Origin: Salvia splendens
Taxonomy: Eukaryota > Streptophyta > Magnoliopsida > Lamiales > Lamiaceae
Direction: 5' to 3'
Assembly: GCF_004379255.2 (NCBI RefSeq)
Contig: NC_056049.1
Span: 14,120,063 to 14,184,062 of the forward strand
DNA: 64,000 bases
Part shown: one piece after another, positions 42,098 through 50,648 of the stretch
How the letters are laid out: every line of letters begins with the position of its first letter
Position numbering within the stretch: the first letter of the stretch is position 1
The notes under the pieces: model-generated
Told to the model about the DNA's origin: nothing
What the model saw: only the letters and a program-made list of their open reading frames with translations
The model's database searches: none
Translations under genes and position numbers: made by a program

Positions 42098-42868
42098 TGA
42101 TATGGATTGGGATAGGACGAAGGACCCGTTGGATATATTAATCCAAGAACCCCACGTATAAGGTTTGGCAGCGGACTCCCTTGATTGATAATCTGGTTTG
42201 ATCCACTTCCAGAGCTTGGAAAACCTCGACCCGTTGGCTATATGATCAGCCAAGAACCTCGGTATGGGTGAACGCCACAAGAACTTGCTCAAAGTATCTT
42301 GATAAGTTCCAAACAAGTGAAAAAACTCTACAAAGAGAATTCAACTCACAAGACAAAGTCTATTTTCGTATTTGATCAATGGTCCCTCAAATGACATGCT
42401 TACAAGCCTATTTATAGGCTAGAATGGACTCTTGAAAGTCTCATATCATTAGTACAACTTAAGACCTTTAGAATGACTCATAATAAGTGAAAAGTAACTC
42501 CTAAACTATTGGTGTGACTTTAGGACATCTAAAGTCACTTATTTAACTCAAAAAGTAACTTAAAAATGACTCTTCATTTTGGTTGCTCCAACTTGGACGA
42601 AAATGCATCATGTATCTTCAATTTGGGCCTCCAAAATGTGATATATAGTGACTCAAAACTTCATGCATTGGGCTGCCCACTAACTTGAATAATATTCACC
42701 ATTTGGCCCAATGTAGATTGGTCTTGGAATTGGGCTTTTATTTCATCAACTAAAAGCATCATGGACTCTTTTATCTTCTTAGCTCTAGCTCTTGTAATTG
42801 GTCCACTTTGAATGAACAATGGATCCATCTTCTTGTCCTTGTAGATAAGCTTGGGTGTAGCTCCATCA
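42098..42868 (-). repeat. Gyp-B3 5' LTR
   Basis: About 771 bp, in element sense TGATGGAGCTACACC ... CCATATCA. The U3 start encodes the tail of pol (as in the other Gyp-B LTRs). TATA-like tataaata occurs within the palindrome agcctataaataggct (about 42407-42422). Confidence 0.9.
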
Positions 42869-43190
42869 CTAGCCTATAAATAGGCTTGTAAGCATGTCAT
42901 TTGAGACACCATTGATCAAATACGAAATAGACTTTGTCTTGTGAGTTGAATTCTCTTTGTAGAGGTTTTCACTTGTTTGGAACTTATCAAGATACTTTGA
43001 GCAAGTTCTTGTGGCGTTCAACCATACCGAGGTTCTTGGCTGATCATATAGCCATCGGGTCGAGGTTTTCTAAGCTCTGGAAGTGGATCAAACCAGATTA
43101 TCAATCAAGGGAGTCCGCTGCCAAACCTTATACGTGGGGTTTTTGGATCAATATATCCAACGGGTCCTTCGTCGTATCCCAATCTATATC
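42869..43190 (+). repeat. Gyp-B4: partial LTR (+), facing the Gyp-B3 LTR
   Basis: About 320 bases from agcctataaataggct to the LTR terminus atatca, in plus orientation. It forms an inverted repeat with 42098-42425 and abuts O1E-4. It begins at the TATA palindrome, so the inversion may have arisen by strand switching at that palindrome. Confidence 0.85.
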
Positions 43191-43524
43191 ACCGGGCACT
43201 GGCTCAATGAGTGTAGAATGTGGGCCCCCCGAGCGGGAGATGGAAGGATTTTCGTTGAGGACCTTGACCCAGGAGGATGCGTCCCTTGTGGAGGTATTCC
43301 TATCGCGGGACTTAGTTAGGAGATCGACTCATGATTTTGTTGATGCACAGGCTGCATCATAGTAATTGTAATAGGTGCCCTAAGAGTATATATCCCACTC
43401 TAGTTGTTAGAGAGGCCCTCGTTGTACTCTAATTGGTTGTGACGAGTCGTCACTTTTGGACGGCTCGGTGTTTATGGTTGTTGTTTCAATTGCCCCTTTT
43501 TTAATTCACAGGTGTGGGTCCGCA
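43191..43524 (+). mobile_element. O1E-4: 3' fragment of an ORF1-only element
   Basis: Begins with the last codons of the ORF1-like frame (SMSVECGPPEREMEGF ... IAGLS, stop TAG at about 43317-43319) and the conserved 3' UTR (gggcactggctcaatgagtg ... ggccctcgttgtactctaattgg ... caggtgtgggtccgc). Both the upstream ORF and the final hairpin and tail are missing. Internal C-terminal codons differ in frame from the other copies by small changes. It represents a third variant of the family. Confidence 0.82.
43443..43467 (+). promoter_or_regulatory. O1E-4 3' UTR hairpin (CGAGTCG / CGGCTCG)
   Basis: Stem with one U-G pair at the position that is T-A in O1E-1 and C-G in O1E-2/3, loop TCACTTTTGGA. It is the intermediate expected between the two compensated states. 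Confidence 0.65.
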
Positions 43525-44418
43525 AAATGAACACTTCGATTATAAGCAAATTCAGCAAAAGGTAAGCATTCCTCCCAACTTTTCAAGTTCTTTTTAACTA
43601 AAGTTCATAGTAATTGAGACAAAGTCCTATTAACTACTTCAGTTTGTCCATCAGTTTGTGGATGACAAGTAGTAGAAAACCAGAGTTTAGTTCCTAACTT
43701 ATTCCACAACACTCGCCAAAAATGACTCACAAATTTAGCATCTCGATCACTCACAATTGATCTAGGAACACCATGCAAACGGACAATTTCTTTAAAGAAC
43801 AAATCAGCGATATGAGATGCATCATCAGTTTTGTGACATGGAATAAAATGTGCCATTTTTGAAAACCTATCAACAACCACAAAAACTGAATCTCTACCTC
43901 TTATTGTTCTTGGCAAACCAACAACAAAGTCCATTGAAATATCCTCCCAAGGTGCACTAGGAATTGGTAACGGTTTGTACAAACCATGTGGGTGTGATTT
44001 AGACTTGGCTTGCACGCAAGTTATGCATCTTTTACAAATTCTTTCAACATCCACACGCATTTTAGGCCAAAAGAAATGTTCATGCAAAACATCCATTGTC
44101 TTATGGACTCCAAAATGCCCCATTAAACCACCACCATGAGCTTCACGCACAAGCAATTCACGCATAGAACCTTTAGGAATGCCAAGTTTATTTTCTCTAA
44201 ACAAATAGCCATCATGCTTATAGAACTTGTCAAATGCAGCATGCTCACAAGCTAAATAGATAGAAGAAAAGTCCGGGTCATTATCATACATTTCTTTAAT
44301 CAACTCAAAACCAAGCAACTTAGAACTCAAATTAGTGATCAAAATGTACCTCCGAGACAATGCATCAGCCACAATGTTTTCTTTTCCCTTTTTGTATTTG
44401 ATTACATAGGGAAATGAT
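43525..44418 (-). pseudogene. Gyp-B2 pol, downstream part (RNase H end, integrase)
   Basis: Element sense runs from 44418 ([26 protein letters not shown]) through the integrase HHCC zinc region ([17 protein letters not shown] ... [11 protein letters not shown]), [29 protein letters not shown] and [23 protein letters not shown]-to-TGA stop occurs at 43605-43607. The sequence then continues to about 43525 ([19 protein letters not shown]), where it meets O1E-4. Its upstream part lies at 56371-60748, on the other side of Gyp-B1. Confidence 0.92.
44414..44418. repeat. Left 5-bp target duplication of Gyp-B1 (atgat)
   Basis: atgat precedes the 5' LTR and recurs at 56371-56375. The Gyp-B2 codons on the two sides (WVEF-ES and SFPYVIKY) are contiguous in the uninterrupted Gyp-B1 protein. 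Confidence 0.92.
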
Positions 44419-45187
44419 TGATGGAGGTACACCCAAGCTGATCAACAAGGACAAGAAGATGGATCCATTAATCATTCACAGTGGACCAATTACAAGAGCT
44501 AGAGCTAAGAAGATAAAGGAGTCCATGATGCTTTTAGTTGATGAAATAAAAGCCCAATTCCAAGACCATTCAACATTGGGCCAAATGGTGAATATTATTC
44601 AAGTTAGTGGGCAGCCCAATGCATGAAGTTTTGAGTCAATATATATCACATTTTGGAGGCCCAAATTGAAGATAAATGATGCATTTTCGTCCAAGTTGGA
44701 GCAGCAAAAATGAAGAGTCATTTTTAAGTTACTTTTTGAGTTAAATAAGTGACTTTAGATGTCCTAAAGTCACACCAATAGTTAGGAGTTACTTTTCACT
44801 TATTATGAGTCATTCTAAAGGTCTTAAGTTGTACTAATGATATGAGACTTTCAAGAGTCCATTCTAGCCTATAAATAGGCTTGTAAGCATGTCATTTGAG
44901 GACACCATTGATCAAATACGAAAATAGACTTTGTCTTGTGAGTTGAATTCTCTTTGTAGAGTTTTTCACTTGTTTGGAACTTATCAAGATACTTTGAGCA
45001 AGTTCTTGTGGCGTTCAACCATACGAGGTTCTTGGCTGATCATATAGCCAACGGGTCGAGGTTTTACAAGCTCTGGAAGTGGATCAAACCAGATTATCAA
45101 TCAAGGGAGTCCGCTGCCAAACCTTATACGTGGGGTTCTTGGATCAATATATCCAACGGGTCCTTCGTCCTATCCCAATCCATATCA
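44419..45187 (+). repeat. Gyp-B1 5' LTR
   Basis: 769 bp, TGATGGAGGTACACC ... CCATATCA. The first about 210 bases encode the same residues as the pol C-terminus ([12 protein letters not shown] ... VSGQPNA). Contains the TATA palindrome and a repeated aaagtcac/gtgacttt segment (about 44750-44775). Confidence 0.93.
44870..44877 (+). promoter_or_regulatory. TATA box in Gyp-B1 5' LTR
   Basis: tataaata within the palindrome agcctataaataggct, present in all LTR copies of the family; it marks the probable U3 promoter, about 310 bases before the LTR end. Confidence 0.7.
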
Positions 45188-45618
45188 TTTGGTATCACGA
45201 GCCAACTGGTATTGATCTATCCATAGCTTTATCTTACATTGTTTATCTTTCATATCCTTGAAAAAAAAATCCAAAAAAAAAAAAATAAAAAAAAAATCCG
45301 AAAAAAAATCCGAAAAAAAATTCGAAAAAAAAAATCCAAAAAAAAAATCCGAAAAAAAAACGCCAATACATATTTCACCTCATATTTTCTTGACCATTTC
45401 CTTTCATCCTTCATTCAAGGGCTGAAGTTTGGTTGGTCGTTATTAGTTCTTGTTTTGTTTTTGATTTGTTTTTTTACTTGTGTTATCTTTGCAAAAGAGA
45501 AAGAGTGGTAAAAGGCTTGAGTGGTGAGGTTATTTCAGGGGAGGTAAAAGCCAACGAGTGATATACACGAGTGTTTTGTGAGGTTTAATTTTGTGTGATA
45601 CACGAGTGAACTGTGAGG
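45188..45618 (+). other. Gyp-B1 primer site and A-rich leader
   Basis: Primer site TGGTATCACGAGCCA at 45190-45204 (tRNA-iMet complement with an inserted C; Gyp-B2 has the exact form). A low-complexity block at about 45258-45362 repeats A-runs separated by tccg or tcc. The remainder up to the gag ATG (45619) has no gene. Confidence 0.85.
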
Positions 45619-47157
45619 ATGGATTCTACTGACGATCATATTCCAGTTGATCCTACGTTGAAAGCCATGCAACAACAATTTGCAAGGTTTGCACGGATTC
45701 TGGAAAGTGTTTCAGGGCGGTTGGAGAGGCTAGAAGTTCAGGCAACAAATGAAAATAATAACGAGGAGGAAGAGAGTGGAGGAGAAGATGATGCTTCATA
45801 TAGGCATCGAAATGAGAGACGTGGAAACGGTAGAAGAGGGCGTACAAATGAAGTGGATGGTGATTTGAGAAGCATCAAACTGAAGATCCCAACATTCCAA
45901 GGAAGGAGTGACCCCGAAGCTTATTTGGAGTGGGAGAGAAAGGTGGATCTCATCTTTGAATGTCACAACTATTCCGAGGAGAAAAAGGTTAGACTTGCTG
46001 CTATTGAATTCACTGACTATGCTATAGTTTGGTGGGATCAATTGACAACCAGTACAAGGCGATACGGAGGAAGACCAGTTTCGACTTGGGAAGAAATGAA
46101 AAGCATAATGCGTAAGAGATTTGTACCTTCTCATTATTTTCGTGAATTGTATCAAAAATTACAATCTATGAAACAAGGTACTAAATCTGTTGATGAGTAC
46201 TACAAAGACATGGAGATTGCCATGATTAGGGCAAATGTTGAAGAAGATACAGAAGCAACTATGGCTCGATTCTTATGTGGGCTGAATAGGGAGATTGCAA
46301 ACATTGTGGAGCTTCAACACTATGTGGAGTTGGAGGACATGGTTCATATGGCCATGAAGGTGGAGGGACAATTGAAGAAGAAGGGAACAATCCAAAAGAA
46401 TTTTTCAACAAGTTCTCATTCTTCAAGGACAAAAGAGTGGACTTCAACCAAACCCAATTTTGGGGCAGGTTCTAAACCCCAAAATGAGGCGTCGACATCC
46501 AAGTCCAAAGAATTTGAGAAGGGTAAAGGTATTTCTACTTCTACTTCTACTCGAAATAGAGATATCAAATGTTTTCGTTGTCAAGGTGTTGGACACATTG
46601 CATCTCAATGTCTAAACAAAAGGGTGATGATTTTGAAGCCAAATGGAGAGATAGAATCTGAAAGTGAACGTGAAGATGATGATGAGGAGGATGAGGATAA
46701 ACAATTGGAGGAGATTGAACCAGAACATGGAGAACTTTTGGTGGTTCGAAGGGCTCTAAACATGCAAAACAGAAACGATGATCAGCAAAGGGAGAACATC
46801 TTCCACACAAGGTGTTTGGTCCAAGGTAAACTTTGCATAATGATTATTGATGGTGGTAGTTGTGCAAACGTTGCAAGTTCTGAAATGGTGGAAAAGTTGA
46901 GCTTAACAACGGAAAAACATCCTAATCCGTACAAGCTACAATGGCTTAATGAATGTGGAGAAATTCGAGTGACTAAGCGAGTTCTAATTTCGTTTTCAAT
47001 TGGCAATTATAAAGATGATGTTCTTTGCGATGTTGTGCCAATGCATGCTAGTCACATTCTTTTGGGGAGGCCATGGCAGTTTGATCGTAGAGTGACTTAT
47101 GATGGATCCACTACACCTTCAAGCACAACAACAAGTCTATTATGCTTGTGTCTTTAA
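45619..47157 (+). pseudogene. Gyp-B1 gag-protease frame, 3' frameshift
   Basis: ATG 45619 (MDSTDDHIPVDPTLKAMQQQF). Gag core FQGRSDPEAYLEWERKVDLIFEC; knuckle CFRCQGVGHIASQC (about residues 316-329); acidic linker; protease with IIDGGSCANVASSEM, where Asp-Gly-Gly-Ser stands for the usual Asp-Ser/Thr-Gly. Near 47105-47130 small deletions relative to Gyp-B2 shift the frame, giving a spurious end at 47157. The original frame resumes from 47142 (LVSLTPQQVQEDQQKLSQ). Confidence 0.9.
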
Positions 47158-47489
47158 CACCTCAACAAGTTCAAGAGGACCAACAGAAATTGTCACAAGC
47201 AAGGAGAGCTCGTGAGGTTGAGAGGAAAAGAAGTGAGAGCATTGAAAAAGAGTCGAGTGAAAAAAAGAGTCGAGAGAAAAGTAAGAATGAGAGGAAAAAA
47301 GGTGAGGGCATTGAAAAAGAGTCAAGTGAAAAGAGTCCGAATGAAAAAAAGAACTTTTATGTGGGAGCAAGAGAAATAAAGAGTGCAATAGTTGAAAAAA
47401 AGAGTGTTTTCATCTTAGTGTACAAACAGTCTTTGTTTACCACTAACGAATTAACCACTTCTTTTTTTTTTTTTTTTAAAAAAAATTAA
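47142..47489 (+). pseudogene. Gyp-B1 protease-RT linker, terminated inside the SINE
   Basis: Lys/Glu/Ser-rich linker (EKESSEKKSREKSKNE, repeated) followed by KSVFILVYKQSLFTTNELTT. The frame enters the SINE tail (poly-Phe from the T-run) and stops at 47487-47489. In this copy the linker is in one frame across the A-rich segment where Gyp-B2 and -B3 shift. Confidence 0.82.
47448..47463. repeat. Left target duplication of the SINE
   Basis: gaattaaccacttctt, repeated exactly at 47649-47664. It is Gyp-B pol coding sequence. Confidence 0.93.
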
Positions 47490-47648
47490 CTTCATATATT
47501 TATATCATATATATGAAGGAGGAAATTACAAATCAACTCCTATAAACAAGGAGGAAAGACAAATTACGCCACCCAGGGTTCGAACTCGAGACCTCCAGGA
47601 TGGACGCGGTATCCAGCACCCTTTACCGCTAGGCCAAGGGGCTTGGAT
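47464..47648 (-). mobile_element. tRNA-derived SINE inserted in Gyp-B1 pol
   Basis: About 185 bases in minus orientation, bounded by a 16-bp target duplication. In element sense it starts atccaagccccttggcctag. It has a box A (TGGCCTAGCGGTAAAGG, complement of about 47620-47635) and a box B (AGTTCGAACCCTG, complement of 47575-47587) at tRNA-like spacing. An unrelated AT-rich body with gatataaatatatg follows, then an A-run tail seen as T-run 47462-47477. Internal RNA polymerase III promoter and LINE-dependent spread are family knowledge. Insert plus duplication is 201 bases, so the pol frame phase is kept, but internal stops break it. Confidence 0.9.
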
Positions 47649-47664
47649 GAATTAACCACTTCTT
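47649..47664. repeat. Right target duplication of the SINE
   Basis: Exact copy of gaattaaccacttctt; pol coding ([10 protein letters not shown]) resumes here. Confidence 0.93.
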
Positions 47665-50287
47665 TGCCAAGTGCTTTTGTGTCTCTTTTACAGGAATTCG
47701 AAGATGTTTTTCCCGTGGAAGAATCAAGTGGATTACCGCCATTAAGAGGTATTGAACACCAAATTGACCTTATTCCCGGGGCAGTTCTACCAAATCGACC
47801 AGCCTATAGAGCCAATCCCGAAGAGACTAAGGAAATTCAAAGGCAAGTGCAAGAGTTGTTGGACAATGGAAAAATCCGTGAGAGCATGAGTCCATGTGCT
47901 GTTCCGGTAATTGTTGTTTCTAAGAAAGATGGATCATGGAGGATGTGCATCGACTGCCGAGCAATCAACAAAATCACGGTAAAGTATCGCTATCCTATTC
48001 CTAGGCTAGATGATATGCTTGATGAATTGCATGGTTCTGTTGTGTTTAGTAAGATCGATTTGAAAAGTGGTTATCATCAAATTCGAATTAGAGAAGGAGA
48101 CGAATGGAAAACAGCCTTTAAAACAAAATTTGGTCTATATGAGTGGTTAGTAATGCCTTTTGGTTTAACTAATGCACCAAGTACTTTCATGAGGTTGATG
48201 CACCATGTTTTGAGAAAATTCATTGGAAAATTTGTGGTTGTTTATTTTGATGATATTCTTGTCTATAGCAAAAATGTGAATGAGCATCATAACCATGTGC
48301 GTGCAGTTTTGGATACCTTACGAAAAGAATCATTGTATGCAAATCTCAAAAAGTGTTCTTTTTGCATGGATAAAGTTGTTTTTCTGGGTTTTGTTATAAG
48401 TGCTAATGGGATTGAAATGGAAAAAGAGAAGGTGAAAGCTATTTTAGAATGGCCAATTCCTCAAAATGTAGCACAAGTTAGAAGTTTTCATGGTCTTGCT
48501 AGTTTTTATAGGAGGTTTGTCAAGGATTTTAGTACAATTGCTGCACCTTTGAATGAAATTGTGAAAAAGGATGTTTGTTTTTATTGGGGAGAAAAACAAG
48601 AACATGCTTTTAATCTCCTTAAAGAAAAACTTACAACTGCACCAATTCTTTCTTTGCCTAACTTTGATAACATGTTTGAGCTTGAATGTGATGCATCTGG
48701 GGTAGGCATAGGAGCTGTTTTGTTGCAGGATAGGAAGCCAATCGCGTACTTTAGCGAAAAGTTGAAAGGAGCTCAATTGAACTATCCAACGTATGACAAG
48801 GAGTTATATGCTTTGGTTAGAGCTTTGGAAACATGGCAGCATTACTTGTGGCCTAGAGAGTTTGTAATTCACACGGATCATGAATCTCTCAAGTACTTGA
48901 AAGGTCAAGGTAAGCTTAGCAAGAGACATGTTAAGTGGGTGGAATTCATTGAATCATTTCCCTATGTAATCAAATACAAAAAGGGAAAAGAAAATATTGT
49001 GGCTGATGCATTATCTCGGAGGTACATTTTGATCACTACTTTGAGTTCTAAGTTGCTTGGTTTTGAGTTGATTAAGGAAATGTATGATAATGACCCGGAC
49101 TTTTCTTCTATCTATTTAGCTTGTGAGCATGCTGCATTTGACAAGTTCTATAGGCATGATGGCTATTTGTTTAGAGAAAACAAATTATGCATTCCTAAAG
49201 GTTCTATGCGTGAATTGCTTGTGCGTGAAGCTCATGGTGGTGGTTTAATGGGTCATTTTGGAGTCCATAAGACAATGAATGTTTTGCTTGAACATTTCTT
49301 TTGGCCTAAAATGCGTGTGGATGTTGAAAGAATTTGTAAAAGATGCATAACTTGCATGCAAGCCAAGTCTAAATCACACCCACATGGTTTGTACAAACCG
49401 TTACCAATTCCTAGTGCACCTTGGGAGGATATTTCAATGGACTTTGTTGTTGGTTTGCCAAGAACAAAAAGAGGTAGAGATTCAGTTTTTGTGGTTGTTG
49501 ATAGGTTTTCAAAAATGGCACATTTTATTCCATGTCACAAAATTGATGATGCATCTCATATCGCTGATTTGTTCTTTAAAGAAATTGTCCGTTTGCATGG
49601 TGTTCCTAGATCAATTGTGAGTGATCGAGATGCTAAATTTGTGAGTCATTTTTGGCGAGTGTTGTGGAATAAGTTGGGAACTAAACTCTTGTTTTCTACT
49701 ACTTGTCATCCACAAACTGATGGACAAACTGAAGTAGTTAATAGGACTTTGTCTCAATTACTACGTACTTTAGTTAAAAAGAACTTGAAAAGTTGGGAGG
49801 AATGCTTACCTTTTGCTGAGTTTGCTTATAATCGAAGTGTCCATTCTGCTACTAACTTTTCCCCATTTGAAGTTGTGTATGGTTTCAATCCATTGAGTCC
49901 ACTAGATTTGATTCCAATACCTATTGAAGATCGTGCAAGTCTTGATGGAAAAGCTAAGGCTGAAATGGTGAAAAGATTGCATGAAAGGGTAAGACTCAAC
50001 ATTGAAAAGAGGACAGAACAATATGCAAAGCAAGCCAACAAGGGTCGGAAACAAGTCATCTTTGAGCCGGGAGATTGGGTTTGGTTGCATATGAGAAAGG
50101 AGAGATTTCCTTCGAAAAGAAAGTCCAAGTTGCAGCCAAGAGGAGATGGACCATTCCAAGTGATTGGAAAAGTCAATGATAATGCTTACAAACTTGACTT
50201 ACCTGGTGAGTTTAATGTAAGTGCTACTTTCAATGTTTCTGATTTATCTCCTTATGTTGGTGAATTAGATTCGAGGACGAATCCTCT

Positions 50288-50302
50288 TGAAGAAGAAGGG
50301 AA
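50288..50302 (+). other. Gyp-B1 polypurine tract
   Basis: tgaagaagaagggaa directly before the 3' LTR start (tgatggagg at 50303). It lies inside the pol frame, encoding EEEGN. Confidence 0.85.
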
Positions 50303-50496
50303 TGATGGAGGTACACCCAAGCTGATCAACAAGGACAAGAAGATGGATCCATTAATCATTCAAAGTGGACCAATTACAAGAGCTAGAGCTAAGAAGATAA
50401 AGGAGTCCATGATGCTTTTAGTTGATGAAATAAAAGCCCAATTCCAAGACCATTCAACTTTGGGCCAAATGGTGAATATTATTCAAGTTAGTGGGC

Positions 50497-50514
50497 AGCC
50501 CAATGCATGAAGTT
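50497..50514. repeat. Left target duplication of O1E-2
   Basis: agcccaatgcatgaagtt, repeated at 53164-53181 directly after the A-tail. Seventeen or eighteen bases, since the first A may be part of the tail. The sequence after the right copy (ttgagtcaat) continues the interrupted LTR exactly. Confidence 0.95.
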
Positions 50515-50602
50515 GAGTACTTGAAAAGTCAAGTGAGAGAAGCTCCCACATCTCTCTAGAAAGTCTTGCCCCAACCATCTCACGTCCAACGCCGACGGTC
50601 TC

Positions 50603-50640
50603 CCTCACCTTTGGGTGAGGTGGATATGCCGCCGGCCTAA
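50603..50640 (+). promoter_or_regulatory. O1E-2 leader hairpin and 4-codon uORF
   Basis: CCTCACC (50603-50609), loop tttg, GGTGAGG (50614-50620), followed by ATG CCG CCG GCC TAA (50626-50640) and the main ATG at 50649. O1E-3 has the same hairpin with ATG CGG CCG GCC TAA. O1E-1 has a different, longer stem and ATG TAA. Confidence 0.55.
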
Positions 50641-50648
50641 CGTTGGTC

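Larger units (their letters stand above)
39062..42868 (-). mobile_element. Gyp-B3: 5' half of a Gyp-B gypsy element (-)
   Basis: In element sense: complete 5' LTR (42868 down to 42098), tRNA-iMet primer site (42081-42095), T-rich on the plus strand leader, gag and the start of pol, ending at about 39062 in the RT ([10 protein letters not shown]) against LINE-6. The 3' half and 3' LTR are missing. Confidence 0.9.
47649..50510 (+). pseudogene. Gyp-B1 pol (RT, RNase H, integrase), open frame running into the 3' LTR
   Basis: About 953 codons with no internal stop. [18 protein letters not shown] (about residue 119), [27 protein letters not shown] (about 200); RNase [17 protein letters not shown] (about 347), [10 protein letters not shown]; integrase: [15 protein letters not shown] ... 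[11 protein letters not shown] (about 540-575), SMDFVVGLP (about 597), [12 protein letters not shown] (about 660), [15 protein letters not shown] (about 689). The tail after [12 protein letters not shown] passes the polypurine tract and about 68 codons of U3 ([13 protein letters not shown] ... VSGQPNA) to TGA 50508-50510. Called pseudogene only because the SINE separates it from gag-protease; the catalytic parts look intact. Confidence 0.93.

Noticed and set aside
43515..43545. Recombination between Gyp-B2 and Gyp-B3 at gcaaaatgaacacttc
   Set aside because: The 16-base similarity with 39071-39086 is suggestive, but the expected integrase sequence at this point is itself similar (gcagaatggacacttc), so a few mutations explain it equally well.
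47565..47640. A tRNA gene
   Set aside because: Box A and box B are present, but the sequence has no full cloverleaf or acceptor stem and is followed by a long AT-rich body with A-tail and target duplication; it is a SINE.
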